The notes beneath the pieces are model-generated. The model had not been told where the DNA came from, made no database searches, and worked only from the letters and a program-made list of their open reading frames with translations. A DNA stretch of 64,000 nucleotides from CALKJU01 sp035326425 (GTDB taxonomy: Bacteria > Pseudomonadota > Alphaproteobacteria > Geminicoccales > Geminicoccaceae). Both the position numbers and the translations under genes were made by a program. The stretch lies in the NCBI GenBank assembly GCA_035326425.1, contig DAOLFG010000006.1:62001-126000 (forward strand), in the 5' to 3' direction. Positions 8,923 through 16,365 of this stretch are shown one piece after another; the first letter of the stretch is position 1, and each line of letters opens with the position of its first letter.

Positions 8923-9090
8923 ATGTCGCTTTTGGATGCCCACGCCTTCGCCCTCAGCCTCGCCTCAACCCTGATGGTCTCGATCGTCATCTTCCGCGCC
9001 GGCGACGGCACCATGGGCGTCATGCCCGCAGCCGAATATGACGGCGACGAGGAAACCATCGTCAACGAGCTGGACCCCTTCGCCCCGTAA
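8923..9090 (+). CDS. Small single-span membrane protein, 55 aa
   Basis: A short gene with GGGAG eight bases before its ATG. Residues 6-24 (AHAFALSLASTLMVSIVIF) form one membrane-spanning helix. The rest is a short acidic tail ending in NELDPFAP. No known domain. Overlapping the stop codon is a CGCCCC/GGGGCG hairpin, with a second, perfect 8-bp hairpin just after it. Its place immediately upstream of the regulatory genes is the only contextual hint. Function unknown. Confidence 0.6.
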   Translation: MSLLDAHAFALSLASTLMVSIVIFRAGDGTMGVMPAAEYDGDEETIVNELDPFAP

Positions 9091-9098
9091 GGGGCGAT

Positions 9099-9120
9099 GC
9101 CGGGCCGGAAGCGGCCCGGC
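9099..9120 (+). terminator. Terminator-like hairpin
   Basis: GCCGGGCC (9099-9106) and GGCCCGGC (9113-9120) pair perfectly around a six-base loop, nine bases after the stop of the 55-aa gene. No U-tract follows, so the call as a terminator is tentative. Confidence 0.4.
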
Positions 9121-9199
9121 CATCCGCATGCCGAATCGCCGCGCGCCCGCTCCATCGGCATAGACCCCTCCACCGGCGATTATGGCTCGATTTCCCGCG

Positions 9200-9224
9200 A
9201 ACTACGGCTATAATAGCCGTAGTT
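9200..9224 (+). promoter_or_regulatory. Palindromic operator containing a -10 box
   Basis: AACTACGGCTA (9200-9210) and its exact reverse complement TAGCCGTAGTT (9214-9224) flank TAA. The centre creates a perfect TATAAT at 9209-9214, so a protein bound to the palindrome would cover the promoter. The XRE regulator gene starts 39 bases downstream with GGGAGGTG as ribosome-binding site. Autoregulation by that XRE protein is the natural inference; QseC of ICEMlSymR7A is known to bind palindromic operators near its own gene. Confidence 0.7.
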
Positions 9225-9262
9225 CTGGCGCGAGGCTAAGCGCCGGTGGGAGGTGATCGCTC

Positions 9263-9508
9263 ATGATCACCGCCCACCAAACTCGGGCCGCGCGCGCATT
9301 GCTGGGTTGGACGCAGGAGACGCTCGCAGACAGGGCCGCCGTTTCACTGACTGCGCTGAAGCGCATGGAGTCGGTCAATGGCGAGCGCGTCTACGAGAGC
9401 ACCGTCGATAGGGTTCGCAGGGCTCTGGAAGCGGAAGGCATCGTCTTCATTCATTCCGACCGGCACATTGGAGTGATGCTCGATGTCCACGAGGCAGCGC
9501 GCCGCTGA
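9263..9508 (+). CDS. XRE-family HTH regulator, QseC-like
   Basis: 81 residues, nearly all one HTH_3 domain: ARALLGWTQETLADRAAVSLTALKRME, with the recognition helix around residues 27-37. It then has a short C-terminal extension ending in MLDVHEAARR. In ICEMlSymR7A a small XRE protein (QseC) next to the antiactivator gene qseM controls the choice between transfer and quiescence. The neighbours here (a DUF2285 protein, then fseA and rdfS homologues) match that module, so the QseC-like role is inferred from context and size rather than from sequence identity. An 11-bp-arm palindrome overlies its promoter. Confidence 0.75.
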   Translation: MITAHQTRAARALLGWTQETLADRAAVSLTALKRMESVNGERVYESTVDRVRRALEAEGIVFIHSDRHIGVMLDVHEAARR

Positions 9509-9637
9509 CGCCATGGCTTCATATCGGACGCGATGCCGCATCCGTATCCTCTATCGTGAATCTTCGTTTACCCATCATATCTTTGCGATATTGTGCGCGC
9601 CAACAAAAAGAACGTCGCAACCGGGGGGAAGGACGCA

Positions 9638-9901
9638 ATGGTGATGCTATCCTTTCGAGATGAAGCGCCGGACGGCGATCATCTCACCGACTACGATCGC
9701 ACCCACGTCAAGCTCTACTGTCGCCTTCTCGATGCGGAAGCCGATGGCGCCGACTGGCAGGAGGCCGTGGAAGTCCTGTTCGGCATCGACCCGAACACCG
9801 AGCCGGATCGTGCCCGCAGGGTCCACGACACCCACCTCGCGCGCGCCCGCTGGATGAGCGAACACGGCTACAAGCCCCTGCGCCTCGACCGCCCGAACTG
9901 A
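9638..9901 (+). CDS. DUF2285 single-domain protein, QseM-like antiactivator
   Basis: 87 residues. Start set at 9638 because GGGGGGAAGGA lies six bases upstream; an earlier in-frame GTG at 9593 has no such site. The body (LTDYDRTHVKLYCRLLDAEADGADW ... EVLFGIDPNTEPDRARR ... GYKPLRL, shown in parts) aligns by eye with the C-terminal DUF2285 domain of the fseA product downstream. QseM of ICEMlSymR7A is a small DUF2285 protein that binds and blocks both TraR and FseA. The same role is inferred here. An AT-rich stretch upstream (9555-9595) may hold its promoter. Confidence 0.7.
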   Translation: MVMLSFRDEAPDGDHLTDYDRTHVKLYCRLLDAEADGADWQEAVEVLFGIDPNTEPDRARRVHDTHLARARWMSEHGYKPLRLDRPN

Positions 9902-10029
9902 GCCGTCGCATCCCATCGTATTGCCGACAAGGTAAGGCGCTTTGCGGCGTGAGGCACTACCTCGGCGCGCGACCCCGCCGGATCATCTTCCCGTTTGGCG
10001 GGCGTATTTCGTAGTCTGGGAGGAGTATC

Positions 10030-10801
10030 ATGAGACCCGACACGTCGCGCTGGCGGGCGGATTCCGCCTATGAGTTCATGGACGACGCGGGCGTGGATCA
10101 TCTCGCTTGGGAGTGCCTGCGCCGTAACGGTGACTATCAGCGCGACTACGCCGCGCTGCGCAACGCGAGCCGCCTGGACAATCCGCTTCCCGAACCGGCG
10201 GAGCGCCGCTGGGGGTTGCGATTTCGCCGCTCGGCCACGCCTCTCCGCCTATGACCAGCCGGTCTTCTGGAGCGAAACCGCCGACACCGCCGTCCTGCGC
10301 CTGGTGGGCGGTGATGCCCCGCCGCGAAAAGGAAGCGCCAGGCTGCGCGCCTTCCTCGCCGGCGACGTAAAGGCGACGCCCGACGATCTCCATATCCTGC
10401 TGCGCGAGATCGTTCCCGGCCTGCATCTGGTCGCCGACCCCTCGATCCGGCCAGACGATCCCCTCGCCATAACCGTCCAGCTCGACTCCGACGGGCTCGA
10501 TCGCCTCGCCGCGCTCGATCGTCTGCTGCGGAATCTCGCCGGATACAAGGTTCCGCCCGACCAGCGCATGACCGCCCAACAGCGAAGACGGCTCAAGGCG
10601 ATGCTGCGCGCCGTCGACGGCCGCCAGCATCACGCCAGCCAGCGCGAAATCGCGCAAATCCTGTTCGGCGTCGATCGCATCGCCGACGACCAATGGCAAT
10701 CCTCCCCCTTCCGCGACACCGTGCGCGATCTGCTCCGTGACGGAGCGGCCATGATCGCCGGCGGATACCTCAAGCTCCTGCGCTTCCGCCGCCGTCCCTG
10801 A
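10030..10801 (+). CDS. fseA: FseA-like excision activator made by +1 programmed frameshift
   Basis: Two overlapping frames encode halves of one protein. Frame 1 (10030-10254) starts at an ATG after GGGAGGAG and gives a 74-residue DUF6499-type domain (WRADSAYEFMDDAGVDHLAWE ... RWGLRF). Frame 2 continues to 10801 with a DUF2285 domain (RRLKAMLRAVDG ... ILFGVDRI). A +1 slip at TTTC (10222-10225) joins them as RWGLRF-AARPRLSAYDQPVFW, giving about 256 residues. In ICEMlSymR7A the homologues msi172/msi171 are fused by +1 slippage of tRNA-Phe from UUU to UUC, and the product FseA activates rdfS. The motif and shift direction agree exactly. Without slipping, only the 74-residue peptide is made. Confidence 0.85.
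10222..10225 (+). promoter_or_regulatory. Programmed +1 frameshift site (UUU-C)
   Basis: The zero-frame codons run CGA-TTT-CGC. Slippage of tRNA-Phe from TTT (10222-10224) to TTC (10223-10225) enters the frame of the DUF2285 domain. It lies in the conserved WGLRF coding motif, and the zero-frame stop follows at 10252-10254. This is the mechanism shown experimentally for ICEMlSymR7A fseA; here it is predicted from sequence. Confidence 0.8.
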
Positions 10802-10931
10802 CCACCCTGGTCGGGTGGGGTTATTCGATACCCCCTGAAATCCCCCACTCTCTGCGCGCCTTTGCTTCGCCACCGTGGCCCCTGTCCGCCGCTTGTCCCG
10901 AGCGGCATCCCACAGAGCCACGGAGGCATCC

Positions 10932-11213
10932 ATGCACCCCAATACCGCTCTCCTGCCGCCGCGCTTTCTGCGCACGAGGGAAGCCGCAGAATTTCTCGGC
11001 CTTTCGCCCCGCACATTGGAAAAGCATCGGACCTATGGCACCGGGCCGCTGTTCCGCAAACTCGGCGGCCGCGTCGTCTATGCGATCGACGAACTCGAAG
11101 CCTGGGCCGAGCGCGGCACGGTCGCGTCGACCTCCGATCCGCGCGGCAGCGTGCTGCCCGCGCTGCCGAGCAACAGGCAGCATTACCCCGCGCCCGGCCG
11201 CGCCGTGCGCTGA
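10932..11213 (+). CDS. rdfS: Excisionase/recombination directionality factor, RdfS-like
   Basis: 93 residues with ACGGAGG eight bases before the ATG. Residues 11-60 form a MerR/AlpA-type winged helix: RFLRTREAAEFLGLSPRTLEKH, then GPLFRKLGGRVVYAIDELEAWAE. This is the typical excisionase fold that bends att DNA to steer the integrase towards excision. It lies directly downstream of fseA and upstream of repA/parA/traF, as rdfS does in related elements, where FseA activates its promoter. The 130-base gap before it would hold that promoter. No experiment or alignment was possible, so orthology is inferred. Confidence 0.75.
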   Translation: MHPNTALLPPRFLRTREAAEFLGLSPRTLEKHRTYGTGPLFRKLGGRVVYAIDELEAWAERGTVASTSDPRGSVLPALPSNRQHYPAPGRAVR

Positions 11214-11224
11214 GGGACGCCCGG

Positions 11225-12394
11225 ATGTCCCGACGCCTCCCCAGCTCCGAGCGCACCCGGCTTGATCCCTTCGTCATCGCAACCGGCGACGCCAGCCCGC
11301 GCGACCAGCGCGATCTCATGGAGCGTCCGTTCTTCTCGCTGGCGAAATCCCGGCGCACCGTGCCGATCCTCTACGAAGCCGGCACCGTGCGCGTCGAGGT
11401 CTTCGCCGTCGCCGAACACGGCATGGCAACCATCTGGGACGCGGACATCCTGATCTGGGCCGCCGGCCAGATCGTCGAGGCCGAGAACCTCGGCCTTGCG
11501 ACCTCACGCTTCCTGCGCTTCACGCCCTACCACCTCCTCACGGCCATCGGCCGCGAGACCGGCGCCAGCGACTACAAGCTGCTCAAAGCCGCTCTGACCA
11601 GGCTGCAATCGACCTCGATCCGCACGACGATCCGCAATGGCGAGCATTGGCGTCGGCATCAATTCTCCTGGGTCAACGAGTGGGAGGAACTCACCCGCCT
11701 CGACGGCCGGATCGAGGGCATGGAGCTGGTCCTGCCCGATTGGTTTTATCGCGGCGTCGTCGACCGCTCGCTCGTGCTGGCCATCGACCCGGCCTATTTC
11801 CGTCTGAAAGGCGGGATCGAACGCTGGCTCTACCGCGTCGCTCGCAAGCATGCCGGCCGCCAGCCACAGGGTTGGATCTTCGACCTTCAGCATCTTCATG
11901 AAAAGTCCGGCAGCCTGGCGCGCGTCTCCGACTTCGCGCTCCACATCCGCCGTATCGCCGCGCGTCAGACGCTGCCCGGCTACCGCCTCGGCATCGAGCG
12001 GGACGGCCGACGCGAGATGCTGCGCATCACGCCCGCGCCTTTATCCACAGGGGTTGTGGATAAGGTTGTGGAAACCATCGGGAGATCAAACGCACGCCCC
12101 TTCGGGAGATCGAACGCAACCCCTTCGGGAGATCACACGCAAAGGCACCAGCTAACCCTTTGGCCCGACACGACGATTCCCAGCCTTAACTTAGAGTCTA
12201 ACAATAATACTAACTCTTATGAGCGCGCGCGCGATGTGGAAAACCTCATCCGAGACGCGGCCCGAAGCCTCAGCGTCACGGCCAGGAAGCGCCTGCCGCA
12301 CGGCCCTGACAGCCCGCATCCGTCACCGGCCTCCGACCGCGACGGGTCCGCCGACCCACGGCTCCCCCTCGATGGGCAGGGAGGACGCCGATGA
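11225..12394 (+). CDS. repA: Replication initiator protein A family
   Basis: 389 residues. Residues 20-290 match the RPA (replication initiator protein A) family seen on alphaproteobacterial plasmids: DPFVIATGDASPRDQRDLMERPFFSLAK, then VEVFAVAEHGMATIWDADILIW, then PDWFYRGVVDRSLVLAIDPAYFRLKGG. The C-terminal 100 residues are of low complexity, because that DNA also holds DnaA boxes, iteron-like repeats and an AT-rich stretch (12041-12226). The start is ATG 11 bases after the rdfS stop, and the stop overlaps parA (ATGA). On an ICE such a gene suggests plasmid-like replication of the excised circle, which is inference. Confidence 0.85.
   Translation: MSRRLPSSERTRLDPFVIATGDASPRDQRDLMERPFFSLAKSRRTVPILYEAGTVRVEVFAVAEHGMATIWDADILIWAAGQIVEAENLGLATSRFLRFTPYHLLTAIGRETGASDYKLLKAALTRLQSTSIRTTIRNGEHWRRHQFSWVNEWEELTRLDGRIEGMELVLPDWFYRGVVDRSLVLAIDPAYFRLKGGIERWLYRVARKHAGRQPQGWIFDLQHLHEKSGSLARVSDFALHIRRIAARQTLPGYRLGIERDGRREMLRITPAPLSTGVVDKVVETIGRSNARPFGRSNATPSGDHTQRHQLTLWPDTTIPSLNLESNNNTNSYERARDVENLIRDAARSLSVTARKRLPHGPDSPHPSPASDRDGSADPRLPLDGQGGRR
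12041..12226. other. oriV: Candidate replication origin inside repA 3' end
   Basis: Two perfect DnaA boxes face each other: TTATCCACA at 12041-12049 and TGTGGATAA at 12055-12063. Three iteron-like 18-mers follow at 12077-12094, 12101-12118 and 12124-12141, sharing the core CGGGAGATCNNACGCA with periods of 24 and 23 bases. Next comes a strikingly AT-rich, low-GC stretch (about 12184-12226) that could be the DNA-unwinding element. The order DnaA boxes, iterons, AT-rich region is that of iteron plasmid origins. Origin activity is predicted only. Confidence 0.7.
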
Positions 12395-13044
12395 TCCTCG
12401 CGCTGCTCAATCAGAAAGGCGGGGTCGGCAAGACGACCCTCGCACTTCACCTCGCCGGCGAACTGGCGTCACGCGGAAGCCGCGTCACCCTGATCGACGC
12501 CGACCCTCAAGGCTCGGCCCTCGACTGGTCGCAGCAACGCTCGCGCGAGGGCCTGCCACGCGCCTTCGGCGTCGTCGGCCTGGCGCGCGACACGCTGCAT
12601 CGTGAAGCGCCCAAGATTGCCCATGACGTCGATCATGTCGTCATAGACGGCCCGCCGCGTGTCGCCGGCCTCATGCGCTCGGCGCTGCTCGCCGCGGACC
12701 TCGTGCTGATCCCCGTGCAGCCTTCGCCGCTCGACGGCTGGGCCTCGGCCGAGATGCTGGCGCTTCTCGCCGAAGCGCGCATCTACCGGCCGCAGCTCGC
12801 CGCCCGCTTCGTCCTCAATCGCTGCGGATCGCGCACCGTCATCGCCCGCGAGACGGCCGAAACGCTGGCCGACCACGATCCTCCGGTGCTCGCCACCACC
12901 ATCGGCCAGCGCGTCGTCTTCGCCGACGCCGCGCAGACCGGACGGCTGGCATCCGACATCGACCGTCGTTCGCCGGCCGCGCGCGAGATCGCGGCGCTGG
13001 CCGCCGAGATCGGCCGGGTCCGTATCGAGAGGACCGCGCCATGA
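12391..13044 (+). CDS. parA: ParA-family partition ATPase
   Basis: 217 residues, short type without an N-terminal HTH. The deviant Walker A is at residues 8-16 (QKGGVGKTT), Walker A' at DADPQGSALDW, and Walker B is the stretch VDHVVIDGPP. It overlaps repA by ATGA and the following methyltransferase by ATGA, so it is part of a coupled operon. A small ribbon-helix-helix protein two genes on could be the partner DNA-binding protein, as in ParA/ParG systems. Together with repA and the origin-like region it suggests stable maintenance of an extrachromosomal form of the ICE. Confidence 0.88.
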   Translation: MILALLNQKGGVGKTTLALHLAGELASRGSRVTLIDADPQGSALDWSQQRSREGLPRAFGVVGLARDTLHREAPKIAHDVDHVVIDGPPRVAGLMRSALLAADLVLIPVQPSPLDGWASAEMLALLAEARIYRPQLAARFVLNRCGSRTVIARETAETLADHDPPVLATTIGQRVVFADAAQTGRLASDIDRRSPAAREIAALAAEIGRVRIERTAP

Positions 13045-13799
13045 TGGTGCTCCCCGAAATCATACTGTCCGGCGACTGCCGCGACCGCATGCCGTCGCGT
13101 GGCCCGTTCGACATGATCCTCGCCGATCCCCCTTACGGCGACACGTCGCTCGCATGGGATCGGCGGGTCGAGGGCTGGCTGGCGCTCGCGCGCGCCGCGC
13201 TCGCACCGACCGGCTCGATGTGGGTCTTCGGCTCGTTGCGCAGCTTCATGGCCACCGCCGACCGCTTCGCCGACGCCGGCCTGCGGCTCGCCCAGGAGAT
13301 CGTCTGGGAGAAGCAGAACGGCACCAGCTTTCATGCCGACCGCTTCAAGCGCGTGCATGAGCTGGCCGTCCAGTTCTATCCGGCCGAGACGCCCTGGCGC
13401 GACATCTACAACGATCCGCAGACCACGCCCGACGCGACGGCCCGCACCGTGCGGCGCAAGCAGCGTCCGCCCCATACCGGCCAGATCGACGCCGGCCACT
13501 ATGTCAGCCAGGACGGCGGACCACGGCTCATGCGCTCGGTCATCTACCTGCGCAACTGCCACGGCCGCGCTATCCACCCGACCGAGAAACCATCTGCGCT
13601 TCTCGAAATCCTCATCCGCACGAGCTGCCCGCCCGGTGGCCTTGTCGGCGATTGGTTCGCCGGCTCGGGTTCCGGCGGCGAGGCCTGCCGGCTCTCCGGC
13701 CGGCGCTATATCGGCTGCGAGATCGACCCGACGATGGCCGACCGCGCCCGCGACCGCATCGCCGCCGTGCTGCCGTTCCATGACGGAGGCCCGTCATGA
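13041..13799 (+). CDS. Site-specific DNA methyltransferase (N6-adenine/N4-cytosine, beta type)
   Basis: 252 residues. The catalytic motif DPPYGD (residues 30-35) comes before the AdoMet-binding motif FAGSGSGGEA (around 206-215), the order of the beta class of amino-methyltransferases. No restriction enzyme gene is adjacent, so it is an orphan methylase. It may protect the element from host restriction or mark its DNA. ATGA overlaps on both sides place it inside the repA-parA-traF operon. Target sequence cannot be read from the protein. Confidence 0.85.
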   Translation: MMVLPEIILSGDCRDRMPSRGPFDMILADPPYGDTSLAWDRRVEGWLALARAALAPTGSMWVFGSLRSFMATADRFADAGLRLAQEIVWEKQNGTSFHADRFKRVHELAVQFYPAETPWRDIYNDPQTTPDATARTVRRKQRPPHTGQIDAGHYVSQDGGPRLMRSVIYLRNCHGRAIHPTEKPSALLEILIRTSCPPGGLVGDWFAGSGSGGEACRLSGRRYIGCEIDPTMADRARDRIAAVLPFHDGGPS

Positions 13800-14050
13800 C
13801 GGCCGGCGCGGACAAACGCGGCTTCGCCACTCGCCCGGCCGGTCCGGATAGCTGGATCAAGGCCGGCGACGTGCCGCCGCAGCGCACGGATGCCGCCGAC
13901 GCCTATTCGGCGCGGCTGACCGTGGACATCACGCCGGCGCTGCGCGGCCGCATCAAGATCGCGGCCTTCCAGCGCGGCGTCACCGTCGCCGACATGCTGC
14001 GCGACCTCTTCGCGCGCGAGTTCCCACCGACCGATGGAGGCACGCCATGA
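13796..14050 (+). CDS. Small ribbon-helix-helix-like protein
   Basis: 84 residues. After a disordered N-terminus, residues 40-75 look like a ribbon-helix-helix: ARLTVDITPALRGRIKIAAFQRGVTVADMLRDLF, with a short basic strand followed by two helices. Such proteins bind operators or act as ParG-type centromere binders; three genes after parA either is possible. It overlaps the methyltransferase stop and the DUF2840 start by ATGA. Function inferred from fold only. Confidence 0.65.
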   Translation: MTAGADKRGFATRPAGPDSWIKAGDVPPQRTDAADAYSARLTVDITPALRGRIKIAAFQRGVTVADMLRDLFAREFPPTDGGTP

Positions 14051-14565
14051 CCGGCTCCGAGCACGGCCGCATGGGCGGCCACGCGCTGCCGAACGACGCG
14101 CCGCCCTTCACCACGCTGGTTCACCTGACCTGGATCGAAGGCCGGATCGAGCACCGCATCCGCTTCGGCCGGACGATCTACCGGCGCACAATCGACCGGC
14201 ACAGCCGCATCGTCGGCTTCGCGCCGCACAGCGTCTTCGCCTTCGTGCGATGGGCGTCGAACGACTACGGCACCGTCGTTTCCCGCATCGACATCCTGCG
14301 GGCGGTCGGTCGCGGCGAGCCCTTCCAGACGTTGCCTTTCGTGCGGCCGGGCGGAGACCTTCTCCTGAAACTTCACGGCTGGCCGAAGGTCGAGCGCGTG
14401 CTTCAGATCGTCGACGCGATCGACGCGCTCGGCATCGCGCCCGCCGACGCCGCGCCAGCCTATTGGCGGCACGTTCACAACCGCCTCACGGCCAATGCGG
14501 AACCGCGCCTCTACACGCGCGAGCAGCACGATGCCTGGCGCGCGCGCCGGAGCATCCTGCCATGA
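14047..14565 (+). CDS. DUF2840 protein
   Basis: 172 residues. Recognised as DUF2840 by its position (between the parA group and traF) and sequence: FTTLVHLTWIEGRIEHRIRFG at residues 21-41 and GFAPHSVFAFVRWASNDYGT following. It is soluble, has no signal peptide, and has no known biochemical activity. It is a constant member of this operon in related alphaproteobacterial ICEs. Coupled by ATGA to both neighbours. Confidence 0.75.
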   Translation: MTGSEHGRMGGHALPNDAPPFTTLVHLTWIEGRIEHRIRFGRTIYRRTIDRHSRIVGFAPHSVFAFVRWASNDYGTVVSRIDILRAVGRGEPFQTLPFVRPGGDLLLKLHGWPKVERVLQIVDAIDALGIAPADAAPAYWRHVHNRLTANAEPRLYTREQHDAWRARRSILP

Positions 14566-15122
14566 GCCCGCGCCGCGTCACGCTCATCGCCATGCTGGCC
14601 GGCGCGGCTCTCGTCGCCGCGCCGATCGTCACCGACCATGCCCCGCACTTCATCTGGAACGCATCGGGGAGCGTCGCGGTCGGGCTCTATTCGCTCGCGC
14701 CCGCTGGCGCGCTCGATGTCGGCGATCTGGTCGCGGTGCTGCCGCCCGACGACCTCGCCGCTTTCCTCGACACGCGCGGCTACCTGCCGCGCGGCGTCCC
14801 GCTCATCAAGCGCGTGCTGGCGCTGCCCGGCGCAGAGGTCTGCCGCCGGGGCGCGACCGTGATCGCCTACGACCACGCCTATGGCGATGCGCAGCCGCGC
14901 GATCGCCTCGGCCGCGACCTGCCGCAATGGCAGGGCTGCCGCGTCGTCGCCGAGGGCGAGCTGTTCCTGATGAATTGGGACGCCGCCGACAGCCTCGACG
15001 GCCGCTACTTCGGCGCGCTTCCCGCCTCGACCGTCATCGGCCGCGCGCTCCCTCTCTACACCGACGAATACGGCGACGGCCGCTTCCGCTGGCGCTTCAC
15101 CGATCCGGCCCTTGAGCCGTGA
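14562..15122 (+). CDS. traF: TraF-like S26 signal peptidase
   Basis: 186 residues with one N-terminal membrane helix (residues 5-24). The catalytic Ser lies in NASGSVAVGLY (near residue 38) and the catalytic Lys in LIKRVLALPG (near residue 86). The usual Ser-x-Pro is Ser-x-Ala here. In RP4 TraF processes and cyclises the TrbC pilin; a TrbC is encoded at 26533, so the same job is likely. Starts four bases inside the DUF2840 gene. Its length matches the family. Confidence 0.85.
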   Translation: MSPRRVTLIAMLAGAALVAAPIVTDHAPHFIWNASGSVAVGLYSLAPAGALDVGDLVAVLPPDDLAAFLDTRGYLPRGVPLIKRVLALPGAEVCRRGATVIAYDHAYGDAQPRDRLGRDLPQWQGCRVVAEGELFLMNWDAADSLDGRYFGALPASTVIGRALPLYTDEYGDGRFRWRFTDPALEP

Positions 15123-15156
15123 CCTTCCCCGCAACCGCACCACAGGAGACGACACC

Positions 15157-15489
15157 ATGGCAGACCTCGGCAGTTTCACCCGCACGGAAATCGGCTTCAC
15201 CGGCCGCTTCGAGGCGCTCGGAATCGACGCGCCGCTCACCTTCGTCCCGGCCAAGCCTTCGGAGGCCGAGAACGCGCCGGCCTACCGCATCCTGCTCGGC
15301 GACGAGCACGGCCGCGACATCGGCGCGGGCTGGTCGCATGTCGGCGAACGCGCCGGCGAGTTCGTCTCGGTCGAAATCTACAGCCCGATCTTCGGCTCGC
15401 TGCGCGCCAACCTGTTCCGTGACGGCGACGACGACACCGCATGGCGACTGCACAGCAGCGAGCCGAAGAAGAAGAAATCCGAGGGCTGA
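15157..15489 (+). CDS. DUF736 protein
   Basis: 110 residues, starting at the ATG after CAGGAGACGACACC. Typical DUF736 features: GSFTRTEIGFTGRFEALG at the start, then YRILLGDEHGRDIGAGW and the closing basic tail EPKKKKSEG. The family is abundant on rhizobial and sphingomonad plasmids and ICEs, is predicted to be a small beta-rich cytoplasmic protein, and has no proven function. It sits between traF and the lytic transglycosylase, and may be highly expressed given its good ribosome-binding site. Confidence 0.8.
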   Translation: MADLGSFTRTEIGFTGRFEALGIDAPLTFVPAKPSEAENAPAYRILLGDEHGRDIGAGWSHVGERAGEFVSVEIYSPIFGSLRANLFRDGDDDTAWRLHSSEPKKKKSEG

Positions 15490-15492
15490 TCG

Positions 15493-16260
15493 GTGGCGGC
15501 TCAACTCCGCGCCAGCGTCGGACGGCGTTCCTCCGTCCGACGCCCGGCGCTCCTCCTCTTCCTTTCCGGCCTGCTTCTCGGTCTCGCACCCGCGCCTGCG
15601 ATCCGTGCTCAAACCGCGCAGGCCGCGCAGCCAGCGCCCGGCGGTCCCTATGCCGTCGACATCGCCGAAGCCGCGCACCGCTTCGGCATCCCGGCCGCAT
15701 GGATCGCGGCCGTTCTCGCCGCCGAGAGCAACGCCGATCCGGCCGCCGTGTCGAAGGCCGGGGCGATGGGGCTGATGCAGCTCATGCCCGCGACCTGGGA
15801 GGAGCAGCGCGAGCTTCACCGGCTCGGCAACGACCCGTTTCAGCCGCGCGACAACATTCTCGCGGGCTCGGGCTACCTGCGCGCGATGTGGGACCGCTAC
15901 CGCAACGTCACCGACATGCTCGCGGCCTATAATTTCGGCCCCGGTCGCTATGACGAATACCTCGCCGGGGAACGCAGCCTGCCAGCCGAGACGCGCGACT
16001 ACATCGCCGCGCTCGTTCCCCTTCTCGGCGGCGATCCGCTCGCGCCGGGCGCTGTCGCCGGCCCGCCGCGCGTCACCGATTGGCGCGCCGCACCTCTCTT
16101 CGTCACGGCTCCGGCCGGCGCTGCATCTGCATCCGGCCTGCACGGCGAACGCAGCGCGGGCGCGGCCTCGGATGCGTCGTCGCCGTCGCTCAATCCGCTC
16201 GCGCCATCATCGTCCGGGGCGCTGTTCGTCGCCCGCCCGGCCTCGGGAGGCGCGCCATGA
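15493..16260 (+). CDS. Lytic transglycosylase (SLT domain), conjugation-associated
   Basis: 255 residues, GTG start three bases after the DUF736 stop. A Sec signal peptide (basic start, hydrophobic residues 18-35, AIRAQ) sends it to the periplasm. The SLT domain spans residues 50-175 with the catalytic Glu in LAAESNAD, then the GAMGLMQLMPATW motif and AYNFGPGRYDEYL. It opens peptidoglycan locally for assembly of the Trb secretion channel, like VirB1. The C-terminal third is Ala/Ser/Pro-rich and probably disordered. Confidence 0.88.
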   Translation: MAAQLRASVGRRSSVRRPALLLFLSGLLLGLAPAPAIRAQTAQAAQPAPGGPYAVDIAEAAHRFGIPAAWIAAVLAAESNADPAAVSKAGAMGLMQLMPATWEEQRELHRLGNDPFQPRDNILAGSGYLRAMWDRYRNVTDMLAAYNFGPGRYDEYLAGERSLPAETRDYIAALVPLLGGDPLAPGAVAGPPRVTDWRAAPLFVTAPAGAASASGLHGERSAGAASDASSPSLNPLAPSSSGALFVARPASGGAP

Positions 16261-16365
16261 GCGGAATCGCGTCCCTTCGCGTTGTAGCGGAGCGCCGGAA
16301 AGGAAGGGAAGGGTCGCGCGCCGGGAGAGGCACGGCGACAGAAAGACGGCAAGGTAAAAGCGCCA

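Noticed and set aside
10070..10254. Independent start for the DUF2285 frame at 10070
   Set aside because: Upstream of the TTTC site this frame encodes low-quality sequence without domain similarity and has no ribosome-binding site; the frameshift explanation fits better.
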